Of a DNA stretch of 14,507 nucleotides, positions 7,523 through 14,109 are shown in pieces; the first letter of the stretch is position 1; every line of letters begins with the position of its first letter. The position numbers and the translations under genes were made by a program. The notes under the pieces are model-generated. The model had not been told where the DNA came from. It made no database searches and saw only the letters and a list, made by a program, of their open reading frames with translations. The stretch spans positions 1 through 14,507 of the forward strand of contig CAUZEA010000129.1 of assembly GCA_963578605.1 (NCBI GenBank). Direction: 5' to 3'. Origin of the DNA: JAKVCB01 sp963578605. GTDB lineage: Bacteria > Planctomycetota > Planctomycetia > Pirellulales > Lacipirellulaceae.

Positions 7523-7620
7523 CGATCGGTTCCTGTCGCGATACAGGGGACTCAAAAGTTGGATCCAATAATTCAGCCGTAATTCTACCCTGCCTGGCCA
7601 CCTTTGGGGACCATACCCGG
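7523..7620 (-). promoter_or_regulatory. Duplicated Fae-type leader with covarying hairpin
   Basis: This segment aligns in the same orientation with 5579-5675 over most of its length. It keeps the GGTCCCC element (7612-7606), the TAGAAT box (7587-7582) and a hairpin at 7547-7532 that reads CCTGT-ATCGCG-ACAGG on the mRNA strand. The hairpin sits nine bases before the ATG, exactly as in the intact gene. Its arms differ from the other copy at a paired position (T:A becomes G:C), so pairing is preserved while sequence changes. Confidence 0.65.
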
Positions 7621-7696
7621 GGTGGGGAAATCAGCGGTGATCTTCCCCGGCCACTCTCCGCAGTCAGGCAAGGCAACCGGGTAAACACCCGTCACC

Positions 7697-7711
7697 GGTC
7701 AAGAGTTGTCC
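7697..7711. repeat. Second CAAGAGTTG hairpin
   Basis: GGTCAAGAGTTGTCC shares its core and a similar stem with the element at 2296-2313. The short length and G:T pairing make this a weak call. Confidence 0.25.
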
Positions 7712-7730
7712 CCGATGCCGCACTGCGGGA

Positions 7731-7758
7731 TTGGTCCCAGCCACAAATCCGTTACACT
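7731..7758 (+). promoter_or_regulatory. Candidate promoter for the DapA-like gene
   Basis: TTGGTC (7731-7736), 16 bases, then TACACT (7753-7758), with AAATCCGT just before the second box. A near-copy, TTAGTC-N16-TACACT with AAATCGGT before the second box, lies at 13965-13992 ahead of the last gene. Overlapping this, GGTCCCAG-N10-GTTACACT also occurs at 11142-11167. Confidence 0.4.
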
Positions 7759-7869
7759 ACAATCGGTGTTCACTTCCACTGCCTGGTAACCGAACGGGCC
7801 GTGCACCACGGTAAAGCGTCAAACCCAAAAACTGCTCAACAGGCAGTTTGAATCGACCATTTCCATGGG

Positions 7870-8793
7870 TTGACGAACCTCATATCCGAGACGTATTTCG
7901 TGCCAATTCCTGAAAATAATCCGATTGTTGTCGCTCCCAGTCCTACCCCGTTTAATGTCGATGACTGTGTCGACCACGCGGCCATCGAACGAAACGTCCA
8001 AAAGTGGCTGAAGACAACGCTTTCTGGATTCGTATTGAACTCAGAAAACGGCGAAGAACTGTTTTTGTCCGAGTCTGAACGACTCGACATCGTTCGAACC
8101 GTAAACAATGCACGGTGCGGAGAGAAGTTCATCATTGGAGGCGTCGACAGTTCCTCGGTCACCGATTCAATTCGAACAGCTGAATCACTGGTTGATGCCG
8201 GTGCGGAAATGATCCGCATGCGCATTCCGAGACTAACCGCCGACATTTCTGGTTACTTTGCTCAAATCGTGCCACGAGTTCCGGTGCCCGTGTTAATAAT
8301 CCACCAGATGGCACCAGGCACGTTCGCCGCTGGTGACGCACCGATCGGAGCCGAGCCCGAAGTGATTGGCGAGCTGGTCGATATTGACAATGTCTTTGGC
8401 TACGTGGCGTCGGGCAACGTTCGGTTTGAAACACGTGTAAGACAGTTTGTAACGACCAACAAACCATTTTGGGTTTGTAACGGTTCACTGCTACTTACAC
8501 TGAGCGTTATCGGCTGCAACGGAGCCTGTTTGATGTTCGGAAACATTGCACCTGACGAGTGCCACGGGATAATCTCGAGCGTGATGCGTGGTGATCTTGC
8601 TACCGCCCAAGAAATTCAGTCGCGGTGTATCGAGGCCGACTACCAGATACTTTCGCGCGGACCCACAGGAATTAAGGCGGCACTCGATATTCTGGGTTAC
8701 GAAGGCGGACCGCCACGCCTGCCAAACCGGCCCGCTTCGGACGAGGATCGAAAAGTGATCAGAACAGCCATGGAGCGCGCAAAGTTGGTTTAA
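7870..8793 (+). CDS. DapA/NAL-superfamily protein lacking the Schiff-base lysine
   Basis: About 307 residues with the TIM-barrel layout of dihydrodipicolinate synthase and N-acetylneuraminate lyase. It has TPFNVDD (26-32), GFVLNSENGEELFLSESER (53-71), CNGACLMFGNIAPDE (216-230) and GPTGIKAALDILGYEGG (264-280). In active members a lysine in a 'GIKDSSGN' motif forms the Schiff base. Here the segment reads NVFGYVASGN (174-183), with valine at that place. The catalytic tyrosine of the 'YNvPgrt' motif is also replaced (LIIHQMAPGT, H145). The GTTGE/GSNGE loop is SENGE (58-62). This looks like a non-aldolase or pseudoenzyme branch. The start is uncertain: the frame opens after a TGA at 7849, the first candidate is TTG 7870, and GTG 7900 is also possible. 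Neither has a good ribosome site. Confidence 0.75.
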   Translation: MTNLISETYFVPIPENNPIVVAPSPTPFNVDDCVDHAAIERNVQKWLKTTLSGFVLNSENGEELFLSESERLDIVRTVNNARCGEKFIIGGVDSSSVTDSIRTAESLVDAGAEMIRMRIPRLTADISGYFAQIVPRVPVPVLIIHQMAPGTFAAGDAPIGAEPEVIGELVDIDNVFGYVASGNVRFETRVRQFVTTNKPFWVCNGSLLLTLSVIGCNGACLMFGNIAPDECHGIISSVMRGDLATAQEIQSRCIEADYQILSRGPTGIKAALDILGYEGGPPRLPNRPASDEDRKVIRTAMERAKLV

Positions 8794-8930
8794 CTTGCCC
8801 ATGCTCTAAACACGCAGGGGACGCTTACTGTTGCAATGAGCAATGCTTGGAGCCTGGAACGGCCTGGGGGACATCCAAATGGTGGTTTTCTCGATTTAGC
8901 GATCGAGTTCTTCAGCAGGAAATATTTTCG

Positions 8931-9902
8931 ATGAGACGTTATGCCTACCTGGTGACTTGCTTCATGAGTTTTGCGACACCCGCGTGCGCCTCATGGACAA
9001 TCGTGGTACTTCCAGATACGCAGAATTATGTGAATGCCCCTGCGAATGTGCCTGTTTTTGAGGCGCAGACTCAGTGGATCGTCGACAATAAAGATGCGCT
9101 GGCCATCCAGATCGTACTGCATGAGGGCGACATCACCGACCATAACACACCCGACGAATGGGCGATTGCAAAGAAAGCCATGCGTACCCTCGATGGGCAC
9201 GTGCCGTACACCATGGTCATTGGTAATCATGACATCTATCCCATCCCACCTCTCAATCGGGACCAGAATCTTCTTAACGACTACTTTGCCCTTGCGGACA
9301 ACCCGCTTAACTCCATAACGACCGAGAAAATCGCAGGCGACCTGGCAAACACCTACAGCCGGTTTACGGCCCCCGACGGTAGAAAGATTTTAGTTTTCAG
9401 CCTGGAGTATGTGCCGCAACCTGAGGTCCTGGTCTGGGCTGGCGGCATCTGCGAACAGTTTCCCGATCACACGGCAATCGTCTTGGTCCATGCCAATGTC
9501 CAGGAGGGGCCGGCAGTCGATGGTGAACCCACTACCAACCGTCACGCATTTGGCAATGATCTGTGGAAAATCCTCACCAGCCAACAAAAAAACGTCGAAA
9601 TAGTCCTCAACGGGCACCATCCCGATGGCGATGACACCGACCCCCACGGACCCTTAACAACTGCCAGACAATCGAGCCTGGGTAAAAACGGCAACGTCAT
9701 CCATGAGATGGCGTTCAACAGTCAACAACAACCCAACGGTGGTAATGGCTACCTGCGACTTCTTGAATTTATGGATGATGGCACGACGGTGCAGGTTCGA
9801 ACTTACTCGCCAACTTTGGATAGGTGGCTCACCAGTGACCGGAATGAGTTCCAGCTCAAGCTAACCCCACTTTTTCCAGCCGACGCCAATAAGAAAAAAT
9901 GA
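8931..9902 (+). CDS. Secreted calcineurin-like metallophosphoesterase
   Basis: This is 323 residues with an N-terminal signal peptide (MRRYAYLVTC, then a hydrophobic stretch to ATPACA, with likely cleavage near residue 20). The metallophosphoesterase blocks follow in order: LPDTQ (27-31, the D-x-Q variant), GDITDH (66-71), GNHD (98-101), VHAN (186-189) and GHH (228-230). It should hydrolyse a phosphomonoester or diester at a dinuclear metal site outside the cytoplasm, with the substrate unknown. ATG 8931 is chosen because AGGA lies ten bases before it and the signal peptide begins there. A TTG at 8847 would add 28 residues without sense. It is 137 bp downstream of the DapA-like gene on the same strand, so a shared transcript is possible. 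The C-terminus ends in a lysine run. Confidence 0.88.
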   Translation: MRRYAYLVTCFMSFATPACASWTIVVLPDTQNYVNAPANVPVFEAQTQWIVDNKDALAIQIVLHEGDITDHNTPDEWAIAKKAMRTLDGHVPYTMVIGNHDIYPIPPLNRDQNLLNDYFALADNPLNSITTEKIAGDLANTYSRFTAPDGRKILVFSLEYVPQPEVLVWAGGICEQFPDHTAIVLVHANVQEGPAVDGEPTTNRHAFGNDLWKILTSQQKNVEIVLNGHHPDGDDTDPHGPLTTARQSSLGKNGNVIHEMAFNSQQQPNGGNGYLRLLEFMDDGTTVQVRTYSPTLDRWLTSDRNEFQLKLTPLFPADANKKK

Positions 9903-9906
9903 TGTC

Positions 9907-9931
9907 GCCGTAGCCGACTTTGTCGGTCGGC
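9907..9931. terminator. Hairpin just after the phosphoesterase stop
   Basis: GCCG-TA-GCCGAC-TTT-GTCGGT-CGGC can fold with an outer four-base stem, a TA bulge and an inner six-base stem (one G:T pair). It starts about five bases after the stop codon. There is no T-run, so it may be a repeat-type hairpin or an RNA 3'-end stabiliser instead of an intrinsic terminator. Confidence 0.35.
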
Positions 9932-10131
9932 ACCGCGGGTTCGGGCAGCCCCACGGCTTTGCGACTGGCAGCCTCGCGCAGGCCAGCAGAACCACCGCCA
10001 GCAACAGGCCGGTTGCAGTTGCAAACAGGGTCCAGGCAGAGTTAAATTACCTTCAGTTTAAAAACAGTTCCTGGCCGATCCATGTGAAAGGTGGCCGGTA
10101 ACACGCAGTGAACATCTCGAGGAGCTTTCTC

Positions 10132-11031
10132 ATGAAGCACAACAACGGATTCACCTTGGTTGAACTGTTGGTTGTAATCACGATCATTGGAATTTTAATA
10201 GCCTTGCTACTGCCGGCCGTACAGGCAGCGCGCGAAGCGGCCCGACGAACCGAGTGCGGGAATCACCTCAAGCAAATTGGGCTGGCGATGCAATCGCATC
10301 AGGACATTCGCAAGTGCTATCCCATGGGCCGTACAGGAACGAACCAGTGGTCTGTGTCGTGGGCATTGCAACTGCTGCCCTACATGGAAGAGGAGCAACT
10401 TTTTACCAGTTGGGACAGGACAAAACGGGTCGATGCCCCCGAAAATATCGCCACGATGCGCACACCCGTTCCCACTTTCTATTGTCCAAGTCGACGTGAC
10501 CCGGCCGCAGATCGCGATTTCGACAATAATGCCGCAGCCCCCATCGTCACCCATGCCGCCGCCGGGGGAGACTATGCCGGAAACGCCGGGCACAACGTCA
10601 CCTATGGTGGCACCAACGACGGAAAACCACTCCGCCAGGTCGACCGTGAAATCGCCGGGCCTCTTTTTACCAGGTCGGTAGTGCGCGAAAAAATGGTGAC
10701 CGACGGTCACTCCAAGACCCTGGTGGTAGGCGAAAAACATATTCCACCCCCACCGGGAATTATCTCCAACGGTTCATTACACCATGACCAGGGCGATACC
10801 GCATTTTTCGCGGGCGACAACGACTGGTCAATTCTGGCTGGTACCAGCGGGGGCATTGCCGAAACTGGAGAAATGACCATTTCGAAATTTGGCAGCGAGC
10901 ACAGTTCGGTTGCCCAGTTCGTGTACCTGGATGGCCACGTGAAAGCGATTGATAAAGGCATCGACGACACGACGTTAAGACTTCTTTCGGCAATCGGCGA
11001 CGGGCAGGTTTTCGATTCTGATTCGATTTGA
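10132..11031 (+). CDS. DUF1559 prepilin-like secreted protein
   Basis: This 299-residue member of the DUF1559 family is a hallmark of planctomycetes, which often carry dozens per genome. The N-terminus is a type IV prepilin/pseudopilin leader: GFTLVELLVVITIIG (6-20), with prepilin peptidase cleavage expected after G6 and glutamate at mature position 5, followed by AVQAAREAARR (29-39). The body has YCPSRRD (117-123). The C-terminus ends in the family pattern FGSEHSSVAQFVYLDGHVKAID (253-274), where most members read GSxHpGGaNfafaDGSV; here the glycines are replaced. ATG 10132 has AGGAG seven bases upstream, and GTG 10108 is a poorer alternative. The function of the family is unknown; it is presumably exported and held at the cell surface by pseudopilin-type machinery. 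Confidence 0.92.
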   Translation: MKHNNGFTLVELLVVITIIGILIALLLPAVQAAREAARRTECGNHLKQIGLAMQSHQDIRKCYPMGRTGTNQWSVSWALQLLPYMEEEQLFTSWDRTKRVDAPENIATMRTPVPTFYCPSRRDPAADRDFDNNAAAPIVTHAAAGGDYAGNAGHNVTYGGTNDGKPLRQVDREIAGPLFTRSVVREKMVTDGHSKTLVVGEKHIPPPPGIISNGSLHHDQGDTAFFAGDNDWSILAGTSGGIAETGEMTISKFGSEHSSVAQFVYLDGHVKAIDKGIDDTTLRLLSAIGDGQVFDSDSI

Positions 11032-11066
11032 ATTCTTGCCAGTACCCCAACATCTGCTCCGATACA

Positions 11067-11167
11067 CGGCGGTACCAGGCAAGGTCGTGCTGTATTGTTG
11101 CGTGCCCCTTGTTTGAACCATCGTACCGGTCGTTGCGGACGGGTCCCAGGCAGAGGCAGGTTACACT
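11067..11167 (-). repeat. Dispersed ~100-bp repeat, copy A
   Basis: This aligns in the same orientation with 13804-13905 over about 100 bases, sharing GTACCAGGCAAG, TTGCGTG, CCTTGTT, ATCGTACCGGTCGTTGCG and a final GACAC/TTACAC. The minus strand reads VRNDRYDGSNKGHAT then HDLAWYRR without a break. It lies in the convergent gap between the DUF1559 and GT4 genes, where no gene is otherwise visible. Confidence 0.85.
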
Positions 11168-11265
11168 TAGCTCTGGAGCTGTTCCCGGTCGTAGCAACCA
11201 AGCTTGTCAACTCGATGCCGCGGAAAAGGTTGGCGGCTTGAGGCGCCGTCGCACACAGCCTGCCG

Positions 11266-12504
11266 TCATGCAGCCCGGGAGAGTGGCCGGTGGCCGCTGC
11301 CAAGCCGGCTAAATATCTCGACGTACCGCCGCGCCACATTTTCGGGAAGAAACGGCTCGGCCAGTCGCGCCGAAGCCGCGACCGCAGCGGTCGTGCCCGA
11401 CGACTCTCCGGCAGCCTGCCCCACAAAGCACGCCTCGAGGGCCGACTCGATTCGAAACCGGTGGTGCACCACTGCCATGCCGCCACCGAGTTGCTTGAGG
11501 TAGTCACGCATCGGATTTTTCGGTGGCCCAACCACCAGAATGGGCCGCCCGTTAACGGCATAGTCGGCAAACTTGCTGTGCAGGAAGTAGCCCACCTCCA
11601 GGGGTGTATCGGCCAGCAGGTTTACCGGTGCTGCGGCAACCATGGCCTCGGCCTCCGCCGGCGATACCATGCCCAGCGGTCGCACCAGGTCCTCCATATC
11701 GAGCGCGTGGACCAGCGCAAGAATCTCGGGCGCCACCCGCCCCACGCACACGAGTCCCTTGAAACGGTCGGGATGTTTGCGGGCCACGTTCCGAATGGCT
11801 ACCAGCAGGTCAGCAGTCACCTGGTACTGCCACAGCGAACCTACATGTACCAGGTACCCGCGGAGGTCGTGGCAGCCGGCTGCCGAATTTGCCCTTCTAC
11901 CGCAGTGGGGCACCACGTATCGCCGGTCGCCCAGGGAGACACCTGTTGCCTGCTCCATCAACTCGAGCATGTAGGTGTTCGGGGCCAGCACGGCGTCGGC
12001 CTGCTGAAAAATGCGGCGATGCAGCGCAAGTTTGCGACTGTTCCTCACCGACTGCTGGCCAAAAGGTTTGGGCAGGATTTGCAGCGGCCTGGGGTCACTG
12101 TAAAAAGCGGCCCACCGAATCTCTGGAAACCGCTGCTTGATCTTCAGGCCCACCTGGTGAAACACAACCGGCACAGCCGCCGTTAACACAATATCCGGGC
12201 GGTGGATATCGATGGCGGTGCTCACCAGCCTGGTGGCTCTATGGACAAAGGCTGCCTTGTTCCACAATTCTTTCACGACGTCCTGCAGCTGGCCAGAGCG
12301 GTACGGCCCGCTGCCAATCGACTCAATTGAAAAACAGGGGACAGGCGGTTCTGTGGCACCTTCTTCTTCGGGAACCGGGTTAGTGGTCGTGATCGCGTGA
12401 ACCTGAACGCCAAGGTCGTGCAGCGCACCGGTCACTTTGAACATTTGCAGCGCCCGGGTCCCTCGTGCCGCCGGAAAATGCTTGCCTACGACCAGAACTC
12501 GCAT
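11266..12504 (-). CDS. GT-B fold glycosyltransferase (family 4-like)
   Basis: The 412 residues have the two-Rossmann GT-B layout. The N-terminal acceptor domain begins MRVLVVGKHFPAARGTRALQ, with a Gly/Arg loop near residue 14. The C-terminal nucleotide-sugar domain contains VHVGSL (219-224), LVCVGRV (251-257) and the donor-binding region HSKFADYAVNGRPILVVG (309-326), which matches the 'SKf.eYlaaGrPil' motif of GT4 enzymes. It presumably adds a sugar to a cell-surface polysaccharide or lipid carrier; donor and acceptor cannot be read from sequence. ATG 12504 is chosen because the fold starts there and a weak GAGG lies nine bases upstream; ATG 12549 would add 15 polar residues. The GT2 gene ends 108 bp upstream on the same strand, so the two probably form an operon. 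Confidence 0.85.
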   Translation of the reverse strand: MRVLVVGKHFPAARGTRALQMFKVTGALHDLGVQVHAITTTNPVPEEEGATEPPVPCFSIESIGSGPYRSGQLQDVVKELWNKAAFVHRATRLVSTAIDIHRPDIVLTAAVPVVFHQVGLKIKQRFPEIRWAAFYSDPRPLQILPKPFGQQSVRNSRKLALHRRIFQQADAVLAPNTYMLELMEQATGVSLGDRRYVVPHCGRRANSAAGCHDLRGYLVHVGSLWQYQVTADLLVAIRNVARKHPDRFKGLVCVGRVAPEILALVHALDMEDLVRPLGMVSPAEAEAMVAAAPVNLLADTPLEVGYFLHSKFADYAVNGRPILVVGPPKNPMRDYLKQLGGGMAVVHHRFRIESALEACFVGQAAGESSGTTAAVAASARLAEPFLPENVARRYVEIFSRLGSGHRPLSRAA

Positions 12505-12612
12505 GAACTTGCGCCTCGAATCACGGGTGTTAGTTGGCACCTCCGGCATTTGGCAACAGGGTGTTTTTCAAGTCTCCAAGGCAAACCAACTTCGCACCAG
12601 CGGTGCCTCGGG

Positions 12613-13485
12613 TTATGCCGCGCGGTGCTGGCTGCTACGCTCGCCCGGCGTATCGGCCAGGTTGAACTCCTCTTCTGTTGCGGTCGGGTTGGACCAATCC
12701 TCTTCCAGGGTAACGCTGGTCAGTTCCCACAGTTTGCCCTGCTTGAGAAATGTGTTGTAGTAAGCTGTAAGCATGCAAGCCTGCAGCCCAGGCAGACCAT
12801 CGAGGAAGCCGCCCCGCAGAAAAAAAAGCGACACAAACCGCAACATGGGGCGAAAGAACAAACTTCCAAACGTAGCCCGCTTGCCCTGTCGCTGAAGCGT
12901 TTTGGCTCCCCAGGTCGTGTACCGATCGTATTTTGTAAGGAATTGTTCATAGCTCCAAATGCTGTAATGCAAAAACTTTCCTTCCAGGCGACCCACCCGG
13001 GTGCGATCAATTTCAATATCGGCATGGACCAACCGGTCGGCATACCGGCACACGTCGCGGCGAAACAAGCGCATCGCCTTGGTGTTCCAGCTCGAGTGTT
13101 TCAGCCGATGTCCCAAAAAGAAACACTCAAACGATGCCCAGTAGGCGTCGTACTGTGGCGAGGGGCCCTCAAGCACACGGCGGATCGAACTGGCCAGCTT
13201 GTCGGTCACGCGTTCGTCAGCATCAACGACCAGCACCCAGGGATGCCTGGCCTGCGGGATTGCCCAGTTCTTGAAATCGGCCGAGTAGAAATACTCGCGC
13301 TCGATGATGCGGCAGCCACCCAGCTGATAAATAACTTTCAGCGTGCCGTCGGTCGAACCGGAGTCGGCCACCAGGATTTCGTCGGCCAGCGAGCGCACAG
13401 CCTCGATGCACGCAAAGATGTTCTTCCGCTCATCCTTGCAGGGAATCAAGACCGTTAATTTTTCAGCCATGGCCACGGGGAGCAT
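12613..13485 (-). CDS. GT2 family glycosyltransferase (WaaE/KdtX-like)
   Basis: This 290-residue GT-A enzyme carries LTVLIPCKDERKNI (10-23), the nucleotide-binding ADSGSTDGT (40-48) and the metal-binding DADE (88-91). YSIWSYEQFLTKYDRYTTWGA lies in the middle, and a hydrophobic segment (RFVSLFFLRGGFLDG) follows near residues 212-230. That layout is shared with lipopolysaccharide-core glucosyltransferases of the WaaE type, which are membrane-associated at the inner face. The acceptor here is unknown. The start may be ATG 13485 or ATG 13470, since the domain begins at the second (MAEKL); neither has a well-placed ribosome site. It is probably transcribed together with the GT4 gene downstream. 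The last 20 residues are polar and unconserved. Confidence 0.85.
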   Translation of the reverse strand: MLPVAMAEKLTVLIPCKDERKNIFACIEAVRSLADEILVADSGSTDGTLKVIYQLGGCRIIEREYFYSADFKNWAIPQARHPWVLVVDADERVTDKLASSIRRVLEGPSPQYDAYWASFECFFLGHRLKHSSWNTKAMRLFRRDVCRYADRLVHADIEIDRTRVGRLEGKFLHYSIWSYEQFLTKYDRYTTWGAKTLQRQGKRATFGSLFFRPMLRFVSLFFLRGGFLDGLPGLQACMLTAYYNTFLKQGKLWELTSVTLEEDWSNPTATEEEFNLADTPGERSSQHRAA

Positions 13486-13507
13486 CTCCGCCGAACTTCA
13501 AACACTG

Positions 13508-13555
13508 GCCACCCCTGCCGGGATGCAAAGAGCCACCCCTGCCGGGAGGCAAAGA
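13508..13555. repeat. Tandem 24-bp repeat, two copies
   Basis: The unit begins GCCACCCCTGCCGGGA and ends GCAAAGA; copies lie at 13508-13531 and 13532-13555 and differ at one base (T/G). It sits 23 bases upstream of the GT2 start codon, so it may affect the promoter or leader of that gene. Confidence 0.93.
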
Positions 13556-13589
13556 GTATGTTGAATCCCGGCCTCAGGCAACCGCAGTT

Positions 13590-13773
13590 TGGCTGGGGCA
13601 GGCAGGCTTTTGCCACACTTTAAAACCCGTCGATCGTCATTCATGAAATGATCCGCCTCGACCACCCGGGGCATGTCACGGTCTGGCTTGCCCAGCAGCG
13701 AGTCGACCGCCTTGCCGGTAAACTCAGCGAACTGCCCACGGCACCCCGCAAACTGCCCCTGGCGGTCCTTCAC
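13590..13773 (-). pseudogene. Possible remnant of a small exported protein (BamE-like motif)
   Basis: An open frame on the minus strand contains FTGKAVDSLLGKPDRDM (residues 18-34 counting from GTG 13773) and VVEADHF...NDDRR. 'GK..d.lLGkPd' resembles the motif of SmpA/BamE-type and related planctomycete small proteins. There is no signal peptide or ribosome site, the upstream end contains a GQFA repetition, and the downstream end runs into the 24-bp tandem repeat. A chance open frame is quite possible. Confidence 0.22.
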
Positions 13774-13803
13774 AAAAACGTACCCGGCAGCTATTCGAAT
13801 AGA

Positions 13804-13905
13804 CGGCAGTACCAGGCAAGATCATGCTCCATGGGTTGCGTGCTCCTTGTTCGGACAATCGTACCGGTCGTTGCGAACGCGTCCCCGCGGCAGAGAGCAC
13901 GTGAC
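13804..13905 (-). repeat. Dispersed ~100-bp repeat, copy B
   Basis: This is the partner of 11067-11167. The minus strand reads VRNDRYDCPNKEHAT, then shifts by one base to EHDLAWYCR, so the peptide seen in copy A is preserved apart from one frame break. Confidence 0.85.
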
Positions 13906-13964
13906 ACGGCAAACAGGATTCCGGCCAGCGACCCGGCAAGTTGGCGATTGGTCCCCAGCAGAGA

Positions 13965-13992
13965 TTAGTCGCTGGCAGAAATCGGTTACACT
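13965..13992 (+). promoter_or_regulatory. Candidate promoter for the last gene
   Basis: TTAGTC (13965-13970), 16 bases, then TACACT (13987-13992), preceded by AAATCGGT. It is nearly the same as the element at 7731-7758 and lies about 118 bases before the ATG at 14110. Confidence 0.4.
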
Positions 13993-14109
13993 GAACGACC
14001 TGCCACCCCCAAGCCGGGCGGCCCTTGCCGCACAGCTCGTCACGCAGTCCCAGCCACCCCGGCAAAATAACCAGGCGAGAAACCACTTGTTTTAAGGAAA
14101 AACTGGGCA

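Larger units (their letters stand above)
7327..7869. other. 543-bp divergent intergenic region
   Basis: This lies between the fumarase gene (leftward) and the DapA-like gene (rightward). It contains a 21-bp tandem repeat (7348-7389), the stub of a second Fae gene (7472-7522) with its duplicated leader (7523-7620), a CAAGAGTTG hairpin (7697-7711) and a candidate rightward promoter (7731-7758). I see no intact gene in it. Confidence 0.7.
13486..14109. other. 624-bp intergenic region with repeats and possible gene debris
   Basis: This lies between the leftward GT2 gene and the rightward secreted protein. It contains a 24-bp tandem repeat (13508-13555), a stretch that may be a decayed small gene on the minus strand (13590-13773), copy B of the dispersed repeat (13804-13905) and a candidate promoter (13965-13992). 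I see no intact gene. Confidence 0.6.

Noticed and set aside
5557..7620. Composite transposon around the fumarase
   Set aside because: The flanking direct repeats are Fae leader sequence without terminal inverted repeats or transposase, so an insertion sequence is not supported.
8847..8930. Upstream TTG start for the phosphoesterase
   Set aside because: It would put 28 charged and aromatic residues before a clear signal peptide, which begins at ATG 8931 with a ribosome site.
9803..10024. Minus-strand frame after the phosphoesterase
   Set aside because: It is a Cys/Trp/Arg-rich frame that overlaps the phosphoesterase end and has no homology I can recognise.
10207..11570. Minus-strand frames across the DUF1559 gene and the convergent gap
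   Set aside because: They are shadows of the plus-strand gene; only the short repeat-encoded peptide at 11067-11141 is of interest and it is listed as a repeat.
11290..13458. Plus-strand open frames of about 300 and 350 codons opposite the two glycosyltransferases
   Set aside because: They have no domain, no ribosome site and shadow-type composition; the minus-strand GT motifs explain the region.
11067..13905. Integron attC sites or CRISPR repeats as an explanation for the repeat pair
   Set aside because: There are only two copies 2.7 kb apart with full genes between, no integrase or cas genes, no regular spacing and no attC core sites seen.
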